DNA of 64,000 nucleotides from an uncultured Oscillospiraceae bacterium. Lineage in GTDB: Bacteria > Bacillota > Clostridia > Oscillospirales > Oscillospiraceae. The notes under the pieces are model-generated. The model did not search any database. It had not been told where the DNA came from and saw nothing but the letters and a program-made list of their open reading frames with translations. Location of the stretch: contig CAKUED010000015.1 of the NCBI GenBank assembly GCA_934646005.1, positions 1 through 64,000 of the forward strand. Direction: 5' to 3'. Shown piece after piece: positions 8,636-16,868 of this stretch (position 1 is its first letter; the number at the start of each line of letters is the position of its first letter). A program made the position numbers and the translations under genes.

Positions 8636-9067
8636 TCGTAACGTAGGGGAGGGGCTTGCCCCTCCCGGCGGTACAATGTTACAAATTTGGACGCACCAAT
8701 GCGGACACACACGCACCCGTAGGGGCGGACGCCTCTGTCCGCCCGGCGGTGTGCACCCGAAAAACCGAATGCACCAATGCGAAATCATTCCATGTTTGTA
8801 GGGGTCGATGCCCACATCGACCCGCGCGGGACGCATTTCCATTTTACGAAACCCTGCGGCGAAATTGCAATTGCCCAACGGGCGGACAGAGGCGTCCGCC
8901 CCTACAGGGCATTGTGCGTGGTCGCCGATGGTGTTTGCAATTTTGTGATTGCGCATTGCCGGGTCGATGTGGGCATCGACCCCTACGGGGATTTTGCGTG
9001 GTCGCCGTTCATTGTGCGATTTTGTTGGTGCGTTCTGCGCGGGCGGGGTAGAACCCCGCCCCTACGC
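8636..9067. repeat. Palindromic module array 1
   Basis: Six short palindromic modules are spaced by 40-65 bases. The left three begin GTAGGGG (8643, 8719, 8798) and the right three end CCCCTAC (about 8906, 8983, 9065), so they face inward. In order they are an A module (GGGGAGGGGCTTGCCCCTCCC), a B module (GGGCGGAC core), a C module (GGGTCGATG core), then B, C and A inverted. Spacers share GCACCAATGCG. The array lies between the converging GH13 and galT genes and contains no credible gene; short reading frames through it are by-products of the repeats. Confidence 0.88.
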
Positions 9068-9081
9068 AAGAGCGCAACATT

Positions 9082-10581
9082 TCAAATCATTTCCGCCCCT
9101 GCTGCTTTTGCAAACCGCAAAAACGCCGCGCGCCCTTCGGCTGTGCATTTATACACGCCCGCATCCGCCAAAACCTGCGCGAATACTGCGCCGACCTCCT
9201 GGCGGAGAACTTCGTCGATGTTTTCCTCCGTGAGGGTGCGGCGGGCTTGAATTTTTTCCGCCCAGTCGGCGTGTTTGCTCAGTGCTTCATCCGCGCGCAG
9301 GTCTCTGCCGGTGAGGAGCGCGGTGCGCAGGGCGGCGAGCTCTGTGTCCAGCCGCGCGGGCAGGACGGCGAGACCCATGACCTCAATGAGCCCGATGTTT
9401 TCCTTTTTAATATGGTGCAGCTCCGGGTGCGGGTGATACACGCCCAGCGGGTACTGCTCGGTGGTGAGGTTGTTGCGCAGCACCAGATCGAGCTCAAACA
9501 GCTCCCCGCGCCGGCGCGCAACGGGCGTGATGGTGTTGTGCGGTTCGCCATCTGTTTCGCTCAAAATGAACGCCGCCTCGTCGCTGTAGCCGCGCCAGTC
9601 GTTTAAGATCCGCTCGGCAAGCGCTGCCAGCTGCGCGGGGTCTTTGCCCGTCAGGCGCAGGACCGACATTGCCCAGCGCACGATCCCCGCCTGAATATCC
9701 GGGAAACCGGCAAAGCGCAGCGGCTGCTCGATGGGCGCGAGCTCCATGGCAAAGTGATACCGCCCGCCCTGAAAATGGTCGTGGCTGAGGATCGAGCCGC
9801 CCACGATGGGCAGATCCGCGTTCGAGCCGAGGAAATAGTGCGGAAACTGCCCCACAAAGTCCAGAAGCCGGTCAAACGTAGCGCGTGAAATCTGCATGGG
9901 CACATGGCGTGCGTTCAGGACGATGCAGTGCTCATTATAATACACATACGGCGAATATTGCAGATACCAGTCGCCGCCCGCGAGCTTTAACGGCACGATG
10001 CGGTGATTTTCGCGCGCCGGATGGTCGAGCCGTCCGAAATAGCCCTCATTTTCCGCGCAGAGCTGGCACAGGGGATAGCCGCCCGGCGCGGCGTTTTTGG
10101 CAGCCGCGATGGCGCGCGGGTCTTTTTCGGGCTTGGAGCGGTTGATGGTGATGTCAAGCGTGCCGAAGCCGCTCGCATAGCGCCACTTGCGGTCTTTTGC
10201 GATGCGGTCGCGCCGGATGTAGTTCGTGTTCTGGCTGAAGGTGTAGAACCAGTCGGTCGCCGCCTGCGGACTGAGCGCGTACAGCGCGCGGAATTTGCCG
10301 CGCACCTCGCGCGGCGCGGGCGTGAGCGCACCCATGAGGCGCGTGTCGAACAGATCGCGCGAGGCGATGCCGTCCTCGATCACGCCGCGCCGGACGGCGT
10401 CATCGGTGAGCGTTTGCAGCAGCTCATGCAGCGGCGCAGTTTCGGAGGGTGCGGCAGGGTCATAGGCAGAAAGCTCCAGAATGCCGAGCAGCGTATTGAC
10501 CGCCCACGTCTCGTCGCACGCCTCCAAAAGCCCCGCGCGCACGGCGTATTGCACCAGCGCAGTAATTGCAGAATCGATCAT
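9082..10581 (-). CDS. galT: UDP-glucose--hexose-1-phosphate uridylyltransferase (Firmicutes type)
   Basis: The enzyme exchanges UMP between UDP-glucose and galactose-1-phosphate in the Leloir pathway. This is the long Firmicutes form (499 residues), with the nucleotidyl-transfer histidine motif HDHFQGG near residue 265 and conserved stretches PLGVYHPHPELHHIKKENIG and NTNYIRRDRI. The ATG at 10581 overlaps the galK stop as ATGA, so translation is coupled to galK. A longer in-frame extension to 10845 runs antisense to nothing useful and inside galK, so it is rejected. No galE was found in the window. Confidence 0.96.
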   Translation of the reverse strand: MIDSAITALVQYAVRAGLLEACDETWAVNTLLGILELSAYDPAAPSETAPLHELLQTLTDDAVRRGVIEDGIASRDLFDTRLMGALTPAPREVRGKFRALYALSPQAATDWFYTFSQNTNYIRRDRIAKDRKWRYASGFGTLDITINRSKPEKDPRAIAAAKNAAPGGYPLCQLCAENEGYFGRLDHPARENHRIVPLKLAGGDWYLQYSPYVYYNEHCIVLNARHVPMQISRATFDRLLDFVGQFPHYFLGSNADLPIVGGSILSHDHFQGGRYHFAMELAPIEQPLRFAGFPDIQAGIVRWAMSVLRLTGKDPAQLAALAERILNDWRGYSDEAAFILSETDGEPHNTITPVARRRGELFELDLVLRNNLTTEQYPLGVYHPHPELHHIKKENIGLIEVMGLAVLPARLDTELAALRTALLTGRDLRADEALSKHADWAEKIQARRTLTEENIDEVLRQEVGAVFAQVLADAGVYKCTAEGRAAFLRFAKAAGAEMI

Positions 10582-11762
10582 GCGTATTCCTCCAGCAGCA
10601 CGCCGCCCTCCGGGCGGACGGACAGAATGTGGCAGCTTCCCGCGCCGAGCACGGCTTCCATGCCGCGGCGGAAATGTTCCAGCGCGTCCAACGGGACGAA
10701 CGCCTGGATCGTCCCGGCAAAGCCGCCGCCGTGCACGCGGCACGCGCCGCGCCCGCCGAGCAGCTTTTCCGCCAGCGCCAGCGCGAGCGCCATATGCTGC
10801 CCGCGCGTCGCGCCCAGCGGCACAACGTCCTGCAAATACAGCCACGACGAGCGCCCGGATTCACTGACCAGCCGCAGAAATTCGTCAAAATCTCCGCGCG
10901 AAAGTGCGTCCGCCTGCTGCGTCACGCGGCGGTCATCATCAAAAAAATGCATCGCGCGCAGCGCGGCGCGGTCGCCCGCGGCACGGCGCACGGCGGGGAG
11001 GTTTTCGTAAAACGCCGCCTCGTCCACATCGCGCAGATATTGCTTGCCGAACACCGCCGCGACCGCGCACATCTCCGCCGGGATGGCGGCGTACTGGTCG
11101 GTCAGCGCGGCATGGTCCGCGCCGGTGTCGAGGATGCACAGCGCGTAGCCGAGGGCGTGCAGGTCCAGCTCCACCCGGCGCACCTGCGGCGCGGCGGGGT
11201 CTGCAAAGTCGATGGCGACCACGCCGCCGACCGCCGACGCGGTCTGATCCATCAGCCCACAGGGCTTGCCGAAATACACATTCTCCGCCCACTGCCCGAT
11301 CTGCGCGACCTGCACAGGCGTAAATTTCGCACCGCAGAAGAGGTGATTGAGGATCGTTCCGATCAGCACCTCAAACGCCGCCGAGGACGAAAGCCCGCTG
11401 CCGGGCAGCACCGTGGAGGTCACATAGGCGTCGATGCCCTCCAAGGTCGCGCCGAGCTGCGCAAAGCGCGCGGCAACACCCCGGATGAGCGCGGCGGTCG
11501 TGCCCGCCTCGTCCGGCTTCTGCGCCAGATCGTCCAGCTCCACGCGGCACAGGGGGTAGCCCTCGGAGAGGACGCGGATGCAGCCGAGATCGTTTTTTGC
11601 CACGGTCGCGCGCGTGTCCAGATCGACCGCCGCCGCCAGCACATGACCGTGCTGATGGTCGGTATGGTTGCCGCCCAGCTCCGTGCGCCCCGGCGCGGAA
11701 AATACCCAGCGCGGGCGCGTCTGAAAATGGCGCGAAAATTCCGGGTTTCTGAGATCCTGCAT
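10578..11762 (-). CDS. galK: Galactokinase
   Basis: The cytoplasmic GHMP kinase phosphorylates galactose at C1. The 394-residue protein carries the galactokinase signature APGRTELGGNHTDHQHG (about 23-39), the GHMP ATP loop LPGSGLSSSAAFE (about 119-131) and a late GGGFAGT motif. The usual signature has GRTEIxGNHTDH, so it is well conserved. GAGGG lies six bases before the ATG at 11762. It is the first gene of galK-galT. The 161 bases separating it from the divergent SLH gene show no clear operator. Confidence 0.96.
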   Translation of the reverse strand: MQDLRNPEFSRHFQTRPRWVFSAPGRTELGGNHTDHQHGHVLAAAVDLDTRATVAKNDLGCIRVLSEGYPLCRVELDDLAQKPDEAGTTAALIRGVAARFAQLGATLEGIDAYVTSTVLPGSGLSSSAAFEVLIGTILNHLFCGAKFTPVQVAQIGQWAENVYFGKPCGLMDQTASAVGGVVAIDFADPAAPQVRRVELDLHALGYALCILDTGADHAALTDQYAAIPAEMCAVAAVFGKQYLRDVDEAAFYENLPAVRRAAGDRAALRAMHFFDDDRRVTQQADALSRGDFDEFLRLVSESGRSSWLYLQDVVPLGATRGQHMALALALAEKLLGGRGACRVHGGGFAGTIQAFVPLDALEHFRRGMEAVLGAGSCHILSVRPEGGVLLEEYA

Positions 11763-11923
11763 GAAATTCCCTCACTTCTCTCTATGATTGCTGCCATGAT
11801 ACCACGCGCCGCGCGGCGCACGCAACGATTTTTTCCGTCAGCGGCAGAAGTTGACTGTATTTGCAATACACTGCATGGCAAAATGGAAAAACTTAGGAAA
11901 CTTGAGGCGAGGGAGCGAAGAGA

Positions 11924-12532
11924 ATGCGGCAAACAGTTCGATGTGCCGCCGCACTGGCGGCGGTTTTTCTGGTCCTTTGCGCGCCGTGCCGGGCGGCGGA
12001 GATGGACGAGCACCCGGCGTATCTGGCGGGCTTTGCGGACGGGACGATGCGCCCGGACGCGCCGCTCACGCGCGAGCAGCTCGCGCAGATGCTTTACAGG
12101 CTTCTGCCGGAGGACGCGCGAAAGAATACGCCGCGCGCGGCGGCGTATGTGGACGTGGCGGCAAACCGCTGGTCGTACCGCGCGGTGTGCGCGCTGACGG
12201 AGCTTGGCGTGTGGGACGATATGCGGCGGGCGCAGTTTGACCCGGAGCGGGCGGTGACGGGCGCGGAATTTGCCGAAACGCTCCGCCGCGCCGGGGCGGT
12301 TCTCCCGCAGCTCGCGGCGGCGGAAAGACCGGCGGACGCGGACGCGCCGCTTTCGCGCGGGCAGGCGGTGCGGGCGCTCAACGCGCTTTTGCATCGCTCG
12401 GACGAGACGGCGCTGGACGGCGTGCTGACGTGGCGCGATGTGGACGAGGGCAGCCCCTATTATGCCGATGTCCGCGAGGCGGCAAACCCGCACTGCGTGA
12501 TGCCGGACGGCACATGGGGTGCGGTAGGATAG
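11924..12532 (+). CDS. Small secreted S-layer homology (SLH) domain protein
   Basis: A 202-residue protein with a signal peptide (MRQTVRCAAALAAVFLVLCA, cleavage near CRAAE) followed by SLH repeats. The first repeat is clear (YLAGFADGTMRPDAPLTREQ), the second is weaker (GVWDDMRRAQFDPERAVTGA), and a third ends abruptly at the C-terminus. SLH domains bind pyruvylated cell-wall polymers, so the protein should sit on the cell wall, but it has no partner domain and its role is unknown. The start follows GAGGCGAGGGAG closely. It stands alone between galK and the ROK gene. Confidence 0.75.
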   Translation: MRQTVRCAAALAAVFLVLCAPCRAAEMDEHPAYLAGFADGTMRPDAPLTREQLAQMLYRLLPEDARKNTPRAAAYVDVAANRWSYRAVCALTELGVWDDMRRAQFDPERAVTGAEFAETLRRAGAVLPQLAAAERPADADAPLSRGQAVRALNALLHRSDETALDGVLTWRDVDEGSPYYADVREAANPHCVMPDGTWGAVG

Positions 12533-12534
12533 AC

Positions 12535-12563
12535 TATACAAATCCCGCCCGGCGCGGTATAAT
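12535..12563 (+). promoter_or_regulatory. Probable promoter of the ROK kinase-nagA operon
   Basis: TATACA (12535-12540) and a consensus TATAAT (12558-12563) are 17 bases apart and lie 49 bases before the ROK kinase start. The -35 box matches four of six consensus bases. Confidence 0.6.
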
Positions 12564-12611
12564 GTGCGTGACTATAAACGTCCGCGCGCCGCGCGGAGGA
12601 CGGGAGGAACT

Positions 12612-13991
12612 ATGGAATATCTGGGCATTTCGTTCGAGCTGGGCAATGTGCCGCAGCTTGAGCCGGATTTTATCCCCTTTGCCGCGTGGGCGCGGGCGTA
12701 TCTGCGCGGCGCGGGCGTGCCGGTATCGGTCGCGGTGGAGCGCGAGGGCGGCAAGGTGACGGTGCGCCATACGCGCATCCACGGCACGGCGGAGCTGCAC
12801 GACGCCGACCGGCGGTATCTGGAGCGGTATGTGAAATTCCTGCTCTGGAGCGTGGGCGGCTGGCGCGTGTATATCCGCGGCGCGGACGCGCTGGCGCGCG
12901 AGCTTCAAAGCGACTATGCTCCCGGCGGCGCGCGGGAATTTGACGTGCAGTTCATGCAGGACGTGTACGAGCGCCCGTTTGAGATCGTGGTATGCGAGGC
13001 GGGCGCGGACTTCCCCGCCGAGCATGACAGCGCCGTGCGCATCGGCGGGCATACCGACGGCTGCCGCATCGGCTTTGACGCGGGCGGCAGTGACCGCAAG
13101 GTCTCGGCGGTGGTGGACGGCAAGGTCGTCTACTCCGAGGAGACAGTCTGGCTGCCGAAGCTGTCCGAAGACCCGCAGTATCAGTATGACGGCATCCTCG
13201 ACTCGTTCCGCACGGCAGCGTCCAAAATGCCGCGCGTGGACGCCATCGGCGTCTCGTCGGCAGGCGTGTTCATCGGCAACAGCCCGATGGTCTCGTCGCT
13301 GTTCATCAAAGTCCCGCGCAGCCGCCGCGAAGAGGTCAAAACGATCTACGACCGCGCCGCGGCGGAGATCGGCGCGCCCATCGTGGTCGCCAACGACGGC
13401 GACGTGACCGCGCTGGCAGGCTCGATGAGCCTGGGCGTGACGGGCGTGATGGGGCTTGCGATGGGCACGAGCGAAGCGGTCGGGTATGTTGACCGCGAGG
13501 GGAACGTCCTCGGCTGGTTCAATGAGCTTGCCTTCGCCCCGGTCGATCTCAACGAGCACGCCATGCGCGACGAATGGTCGGGCGATCTCGGCGTGGGCTG
13601 CAAATATTTTTCGCAGGACGCTGTACTCAAGCTCGCGCCCGCGGCGGGCATCGAGCTGGACAAAACATTGTCGCTTGCCGAGCAGCTCAAGCAGGCGCAG
13701 GCGCTCATGGAGCAGGGCGATGTGCGCGCGGAGGCGATCTGGCGCACGATCGGCTGCTATCTTGCGCATACGCTGCGGCTGTACGCTGATTTTTATGACA
13801 TTCGCCATCTGCTGGTGCTCGGGCGTGTGGTATCCGGGCGCGGCGGCGAGGTGCTCATCGACGAGTGCCGCCGCGTGCTGCGCGAGGACTACCCGGAGCT
13901 GACGGACATCGAGATTTTGCTGCCGGATGAAAAGACCCGCCGCGTCGGGCAGTCGGTGGCGGCGGCGAGCCTGCCGCAGATCGGAGGCTGA
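12612..13991 (+). CDS. ROK family sugar kinase with N-terminal extension
   Basis: Residues from about 150 onward form an ASKHA-fold ROK domain, with a phosphate loop IGFDAGGSDRKVSAVV near 152-167, VVANDGDVTALAG, and GLAMGTSEAVGY. ROK proteins are sugar kinases or repressors. There is no helix-turn-helix, so a kinase is favoured, and the adjacent nagA suggests an N-acylated amino sugar. The first ~150 residues (from MEYLGISFELGNVPQLE) are an unrecognised domain that makes the protein 459 residues, against about 300 for ordinary ROK kinases. GGGAGGA precedes the ATG closely. nagA starts five bases after the stop. Confidence 0.8.
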   Translation: MEYLGISFELGNVPQLEPDFIPFAAWARAYLRGAGVPVSVAVEREGGKVTVRHTRIHGTAELHDADRRYLERYVKFLLWSVGGWRVYIRGADALARELQSDYAPGGAREFDVQFMQDVYERPFEIVVCEAGADFPAEHDSAVRIGGHTDGCRIGFDAGGSDRKVSAVVDGKVVYSEETVWLPKLSEDPQYQYDGILDSFRTAASKMPRVDAIGVSSAGVFIGNSPMVSSLFIKVPRSRREEVKTIYDRAAAEIGAPIVVANDGDVTALAGSMSLGVTGVMGLAMGTSEAVGYVDREGNVLGWFNELAFAPVDLNEHAMRDEWSGDLGVGCKYFSQDAVLKLAPAAGIELDKTLSLAEQLKQAQALMEQGDVRAEAIWRTIGCYLAHTLRLYADFYDIRHLLVLGRVVSGRGGEVLIDECRRVLREDYPELTDIEILLPDEKTRRVGQSVAAASLPQIGG

Positions 13992-13995
13992 CGGT

Positions 13996-15120
13996 ATGCG
14001 GTACAAAAATGCAAATATTTTTGTGGACGACCACTTTATTCTCGGCAGATTTACGGTCGAAAACGGGATTTTTACGGAAATTTCCGAAGATACGTCCGGC
14101 GCGGGCGAGGACCTTGCCGGGGCGTATGTTATTCCGGGGCTCATTGACATCCACAACCACGGCAATTCCGGCGCGGATTTTTCCGACGGCGACGACGAAG
14201 GCTTGCAGCGCATGGCGCGGTATCTGGCGCAAAACGGTGTGACGTCGTTCGCGCCCGCGTCCATGACGCTGCCGTATGACGTGCTGGCGCGGGCATTCGC
14301 CTCCGCCGCGCGCTTAAAAGCCGCCGCGCCTGCGGGCTGCGCGCACCTGATGGGCATCCAGATGGAAGGTCCGTTCTTCTCCGAAAAGAAAAAGGGCGCA
14401 CAGAACGCCGCCTACCTGCGCCTGCCGGACTTCGAGGCGTTTATGGCACTTCAGGAGGGCTGCGGGGGGCTTGTGCGCATTGTGGACGTTGCACCGGAGC
14501 TGCCGGGCGCGGTCGAGTTTACGCGCGCGGCGAGCCGCGTGTGCACCGTATCGGTCGCGCACACCGCCGCGAACTATGACGAGGCGGCGGCGGTCTTTGA
14601 CACGGGCGCGACGCACCTGACGCATCTGTATAACGCGATGCCGCCGCTCCATCACCGCGACCCCGGTCCGATCGGCGCGGCGGCGGAGCGCGATACGGTG
14701 CGCGCGGAGCTGATCTGCGACGGCATCCATGTCCACCCCAGCGCGGTGCGGCTGGCGTTCCGCCTGTTCGGGCGCGAGCGGATGTGCCTCATCTCCGACG
14801 CGCTGCGCTGCTGCGGGATGCCGGACGGGCAGTATACGCTCGGCGGGCAGGATGTGTTCCTCGCGGGCGGCGTGGCGCGGCTTGCCGACGGGACGATCGC
14901 GGGCTCGGCGACGAATCTGTATGATTGTATGCTGAATGCCGTGCGCTTCGGCATCGCGCGGGAGGACGCCATCCTCGCCGCCACGCGAAACCCGGCGCGC
15001 GCACTCGGCTGCGCCGATGTGTGCGGCAGCATCGCCGTGGGGCTTCGGGCGGATTTCGTGATCTGTGACGCGGCGCTTCATCGCCGTAAGGTCTATCTGG
15101 CAGGCAGTGAATGCAAATGA
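13996..15120 (+). CDS. nagA: N-acetylglucosamine-6-phosphate deacetylase
   Basis: The amidohydrolase-fold enzyme removes acetate from GlcNAc-6-phosphate. The 374-residue product shows PGLIDIHNHG (about 47-56), MEGPFF with its metal-binding glutamate, VAHTAANYDEA, LTHLYNAMPPLHHRDPG and DGIHVHP in family order. ATG at 13996 is used; a longer in-frame start at 13927 lies inside the ROK gene. It is coupled to the kinase upstream and overlaps the ABC exporter gene downstream by an ATGA, so one transcript probably covers four genes. No nagB was found in the window. Confidence 0.93.
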   Translation: MRYKNANIFVDDHFILGRFTVENGIFTEISEDTSGAGEDLAGAYVIPGLIDIHNHGNSGADFSDGDDEGLQRMARYLAQNGVTSFAPASMTLPYDVLARAFASAARLKAAAPAGCAHLMGIQMEGPFFSEKKKGAQNAAYLRLPDFEAFMALQEGCGGLVRIVDVAPELPGAVEFTRAASRVCTVSVAHTAANYDEAAAVFDTGATHLTHLYNAMPPLHHRDPGPIGAAAERDTVRAELICDGIHVHPSAVRLAFRLFGRERMCLISDALRCCGMPDGQYTLGGQDVFLAGGVARLADGTIAGSATNLYDCMLNAVRFGIAREDAILAATRNPARALGCADVCGSIAVGLRADFVICDAALHRRKVYLAGSECK

Positions 15121-16868
15121 AACAAAAAAAAGAAGGCGGCTCGGTAAAGCCCCTGCTGCCGTATCTGCGGGAATATAAAAAAGAGAGCATCCTCGGTCCG
15201 GCGTTCAAGCTGCTGGAGGCGAGCTTTGAGCTGATCGTGCCGCTCATCGTGGCACGCATCACTGACGAGGGCATCCGCACCGGCGACACGGGCTATATCC
15301 TGCGCCAGTGCGGGCTTCTCCTGCTGCTGGGGCTTCTGGGGCTGGCGGCGTCGGTCACGGCGCAGTATTTTGCCGCCAAAGCCTCCTGCGGCTTTGCCGC
15401 GCGGCTGCGCAGCGCATTATTCTCCCACATCGGCACGCTCAGCTATGCCGATCTTGACCGGCTCGGCACGTCGTCGCTGCTCACGCGCATGACGAGCGAT
15501 ATGAATCAGGTGCAGACGGGGCTCAACCTCACGCTGCGGCTGCTGCTGCGCTCGCCGTTCGTGGTGTTCGGCGCGATGGTCATGGCGTTTACGGTGGACG
15601 CGCGGCTGGCGCTTATTTTTGTGGGTGCGATCGCGGCGCTGTTTGCCGTGGTGTTCGGCGTGATGCTCACCTGCATCCCGCTCTACCGCCGCGTGCAGGA
15701 GCGGCTGGACGGCGTGACTGACCGCGTGCGCGAAAATCTCGCGGGCGTGCGTGTGCTGCGCGCGTTTTTGAAGGAGGACGGGCAGGTCGCCGCGTTCTCC
15801 GGCGACACGCAGCGGCTGTATGGCGCGCAGACGTTCGTCGGGCGCATTTCGGCGCTGCTGAACCCGCTGACGTATGTGATCGTGAACATCGCCATTGTCC
15901 TGCTCGTGCGCGGCGGCGCGCTGCGCGTGCAGAGCGGGAACTTGACACAGGGGCAGCTCATCGCGCTGTATAATTATCTGTCGCAAATTCTCATCGAGCT
16001 CATCAAGCTCGCAAACCTCATCCTTACCATTACGCGCTCGCTCGCGTGCGCGCGGCGCATCCAGTCGGTGCTCGCCATCGAGCCGGAGATGCAGTACGGC
16101 GTGGAAGCCGCCGACCCGGCGCGCTTCGGCGAGATCGAATTTGACCACGTCAGCCTGCGCTATCCCGGCGCGGCGGGCGACGCGCTGGAGGACGTGAGCT
16201 TCCGCGTTCAGCCCGGGCAGACGCTCGGCGTGATCGGCGGCACGGGCAGCGGCAAAACGACGCTGGCGAACCTCATCGCGCGCTTTTACGACCCCACGTC
16301 CGGCGAGGTGAAGCTCGGCGGGCGCGCCGCGCGCGATTATGCGCAGGACGCGCTGCGCGGCGCGATCGGCGTTGTGCCGCAGAAGGCGGCGCTGTTCTCC
16401 GGCACACTGCGCGACAATCTCCGCTGGGGGAGCGAAACTGCCACCGACGAGGCGCTGTACGCCGCGCTGGAAACGGCGCAGGCGCTGCCGTTCGTGCAGG
16501 AAAAGCCCGGCGGGCTGGATTTTGAGCTGGAGCAGGGCGGGCGCAACCTCTCCGGCGGGCAGAAGCAGCGGCTTTGCATCGCCCGCGCGCTCGCGGCGCA
16601 CCCGCGTATCCTGATTTTGGACGACAGCGCGTCCGCGCTGGACTTTGCCACCGACGCGGCGCTGCGCAAGGCACTGCGGCAGCTCCCAGACGGGCAGACG
16701 ACCGTTATCATCTCGCAGCGCACCGCCTCCATCCGCCACGCCGACTGCATCCTCGTGCTCGACGGCGGCAGACTGGTCGGCGCGGGGCGGCATGACGAGC
16801 TTCTGGAAACGTGCCCCGTCTACCGCGAAATTCACGAATCCCAGTTCAAAAAGGAGGCGGCGCAATGA
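15117..16868 (+). CDS. Heterodimeric ABC exporter, subunit with degenerate ATPase site
   Basis: The 583-residue half-transporter has six hydrophobic segments and a C-terminal nucleotide-binding domain. The Walker A is GGTGSGKTT (about 373) and the signature is LSGGQKQR. The residue after Walker B is aspartate instead of catalytic glutamate (ILDDSASALD, about 499) and the switch histidine is glutamine (IISQRTAS). These changes mark the non-hydrolysing subunit of heterodimers such as BmrC or TM287. The start at 15117 overlaps the nagA stop; 15111 is equally possible. The exported substrate is unknown. Confidence 0.92.
   Translation: MKQKKEGGSVKPLLPYLREYKKESILGPAFKLLEASFELIVPLIVARITDEGIRTGDTGYILRQCGLLLLLGLLGLAASVTAQYFAAKASCGFAARLRSALFSHIGTLSYADLDRLGTSSLLTRMTSDMNQVQTGLNLTLRLLLRSPFVVFGAMVMAFTVDARLALIFVGAIAALFAVVFGVMLTCIPLYRRVQERLDGVTDRVRENLAGVRVLRAFLKEDGQVAAFSGDTQRLYGAQTFVGRISALLNPLTYVIVNIAIVLLVRGGALRVQSGNLTQGQLIALYNYLSQILIELIKLANLILTITRSLACARRIQSVLAIEPEMQYGVEAADPARFGEIEFDHVSLRYPGAAGDALEDVSFRVQPGQTLGVIGGTGSGKTTLANLIARFYDPTSGEVKLGGRAARDYAQDALRGAIGVVPQKAALFSGTLRDNLRWGSETATDEALYAALETAQALPFVQEKPGGLDFELEQGGRNLSGGQKQRLCIARALAAHPRILILDDSASALDFATDAALRKALRQLPDGQTTVIISQRTASIRHADCILVLDGGRLVGAGRHDELLETCPVYREIHESQFKKEAAQ

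Noticed and set aside
8636..9067. Possible CRISPR array
   Set aside because: The repeats are of three kinds, change orientation at the midpoint and have spacers that are themselves related. No cas genes are in the window.
8607..9250. Several small open frames in the repeat arrays with VGADDPVRP-like peptides
   Set aside because: The peptides only translate the GTAGGGGCGGAC modules in different frames, without consistent start, length or ribosome site. The same happens at 24798-25611, 28983-29821 and 42029-42600.
10566..12197. Plus-strand open frame (543 codons) opposite galK
   Set aside because: It runs antisense through galK and then out of frame through the SLH gene; its composition is that of a shadow frame and it has no domain.
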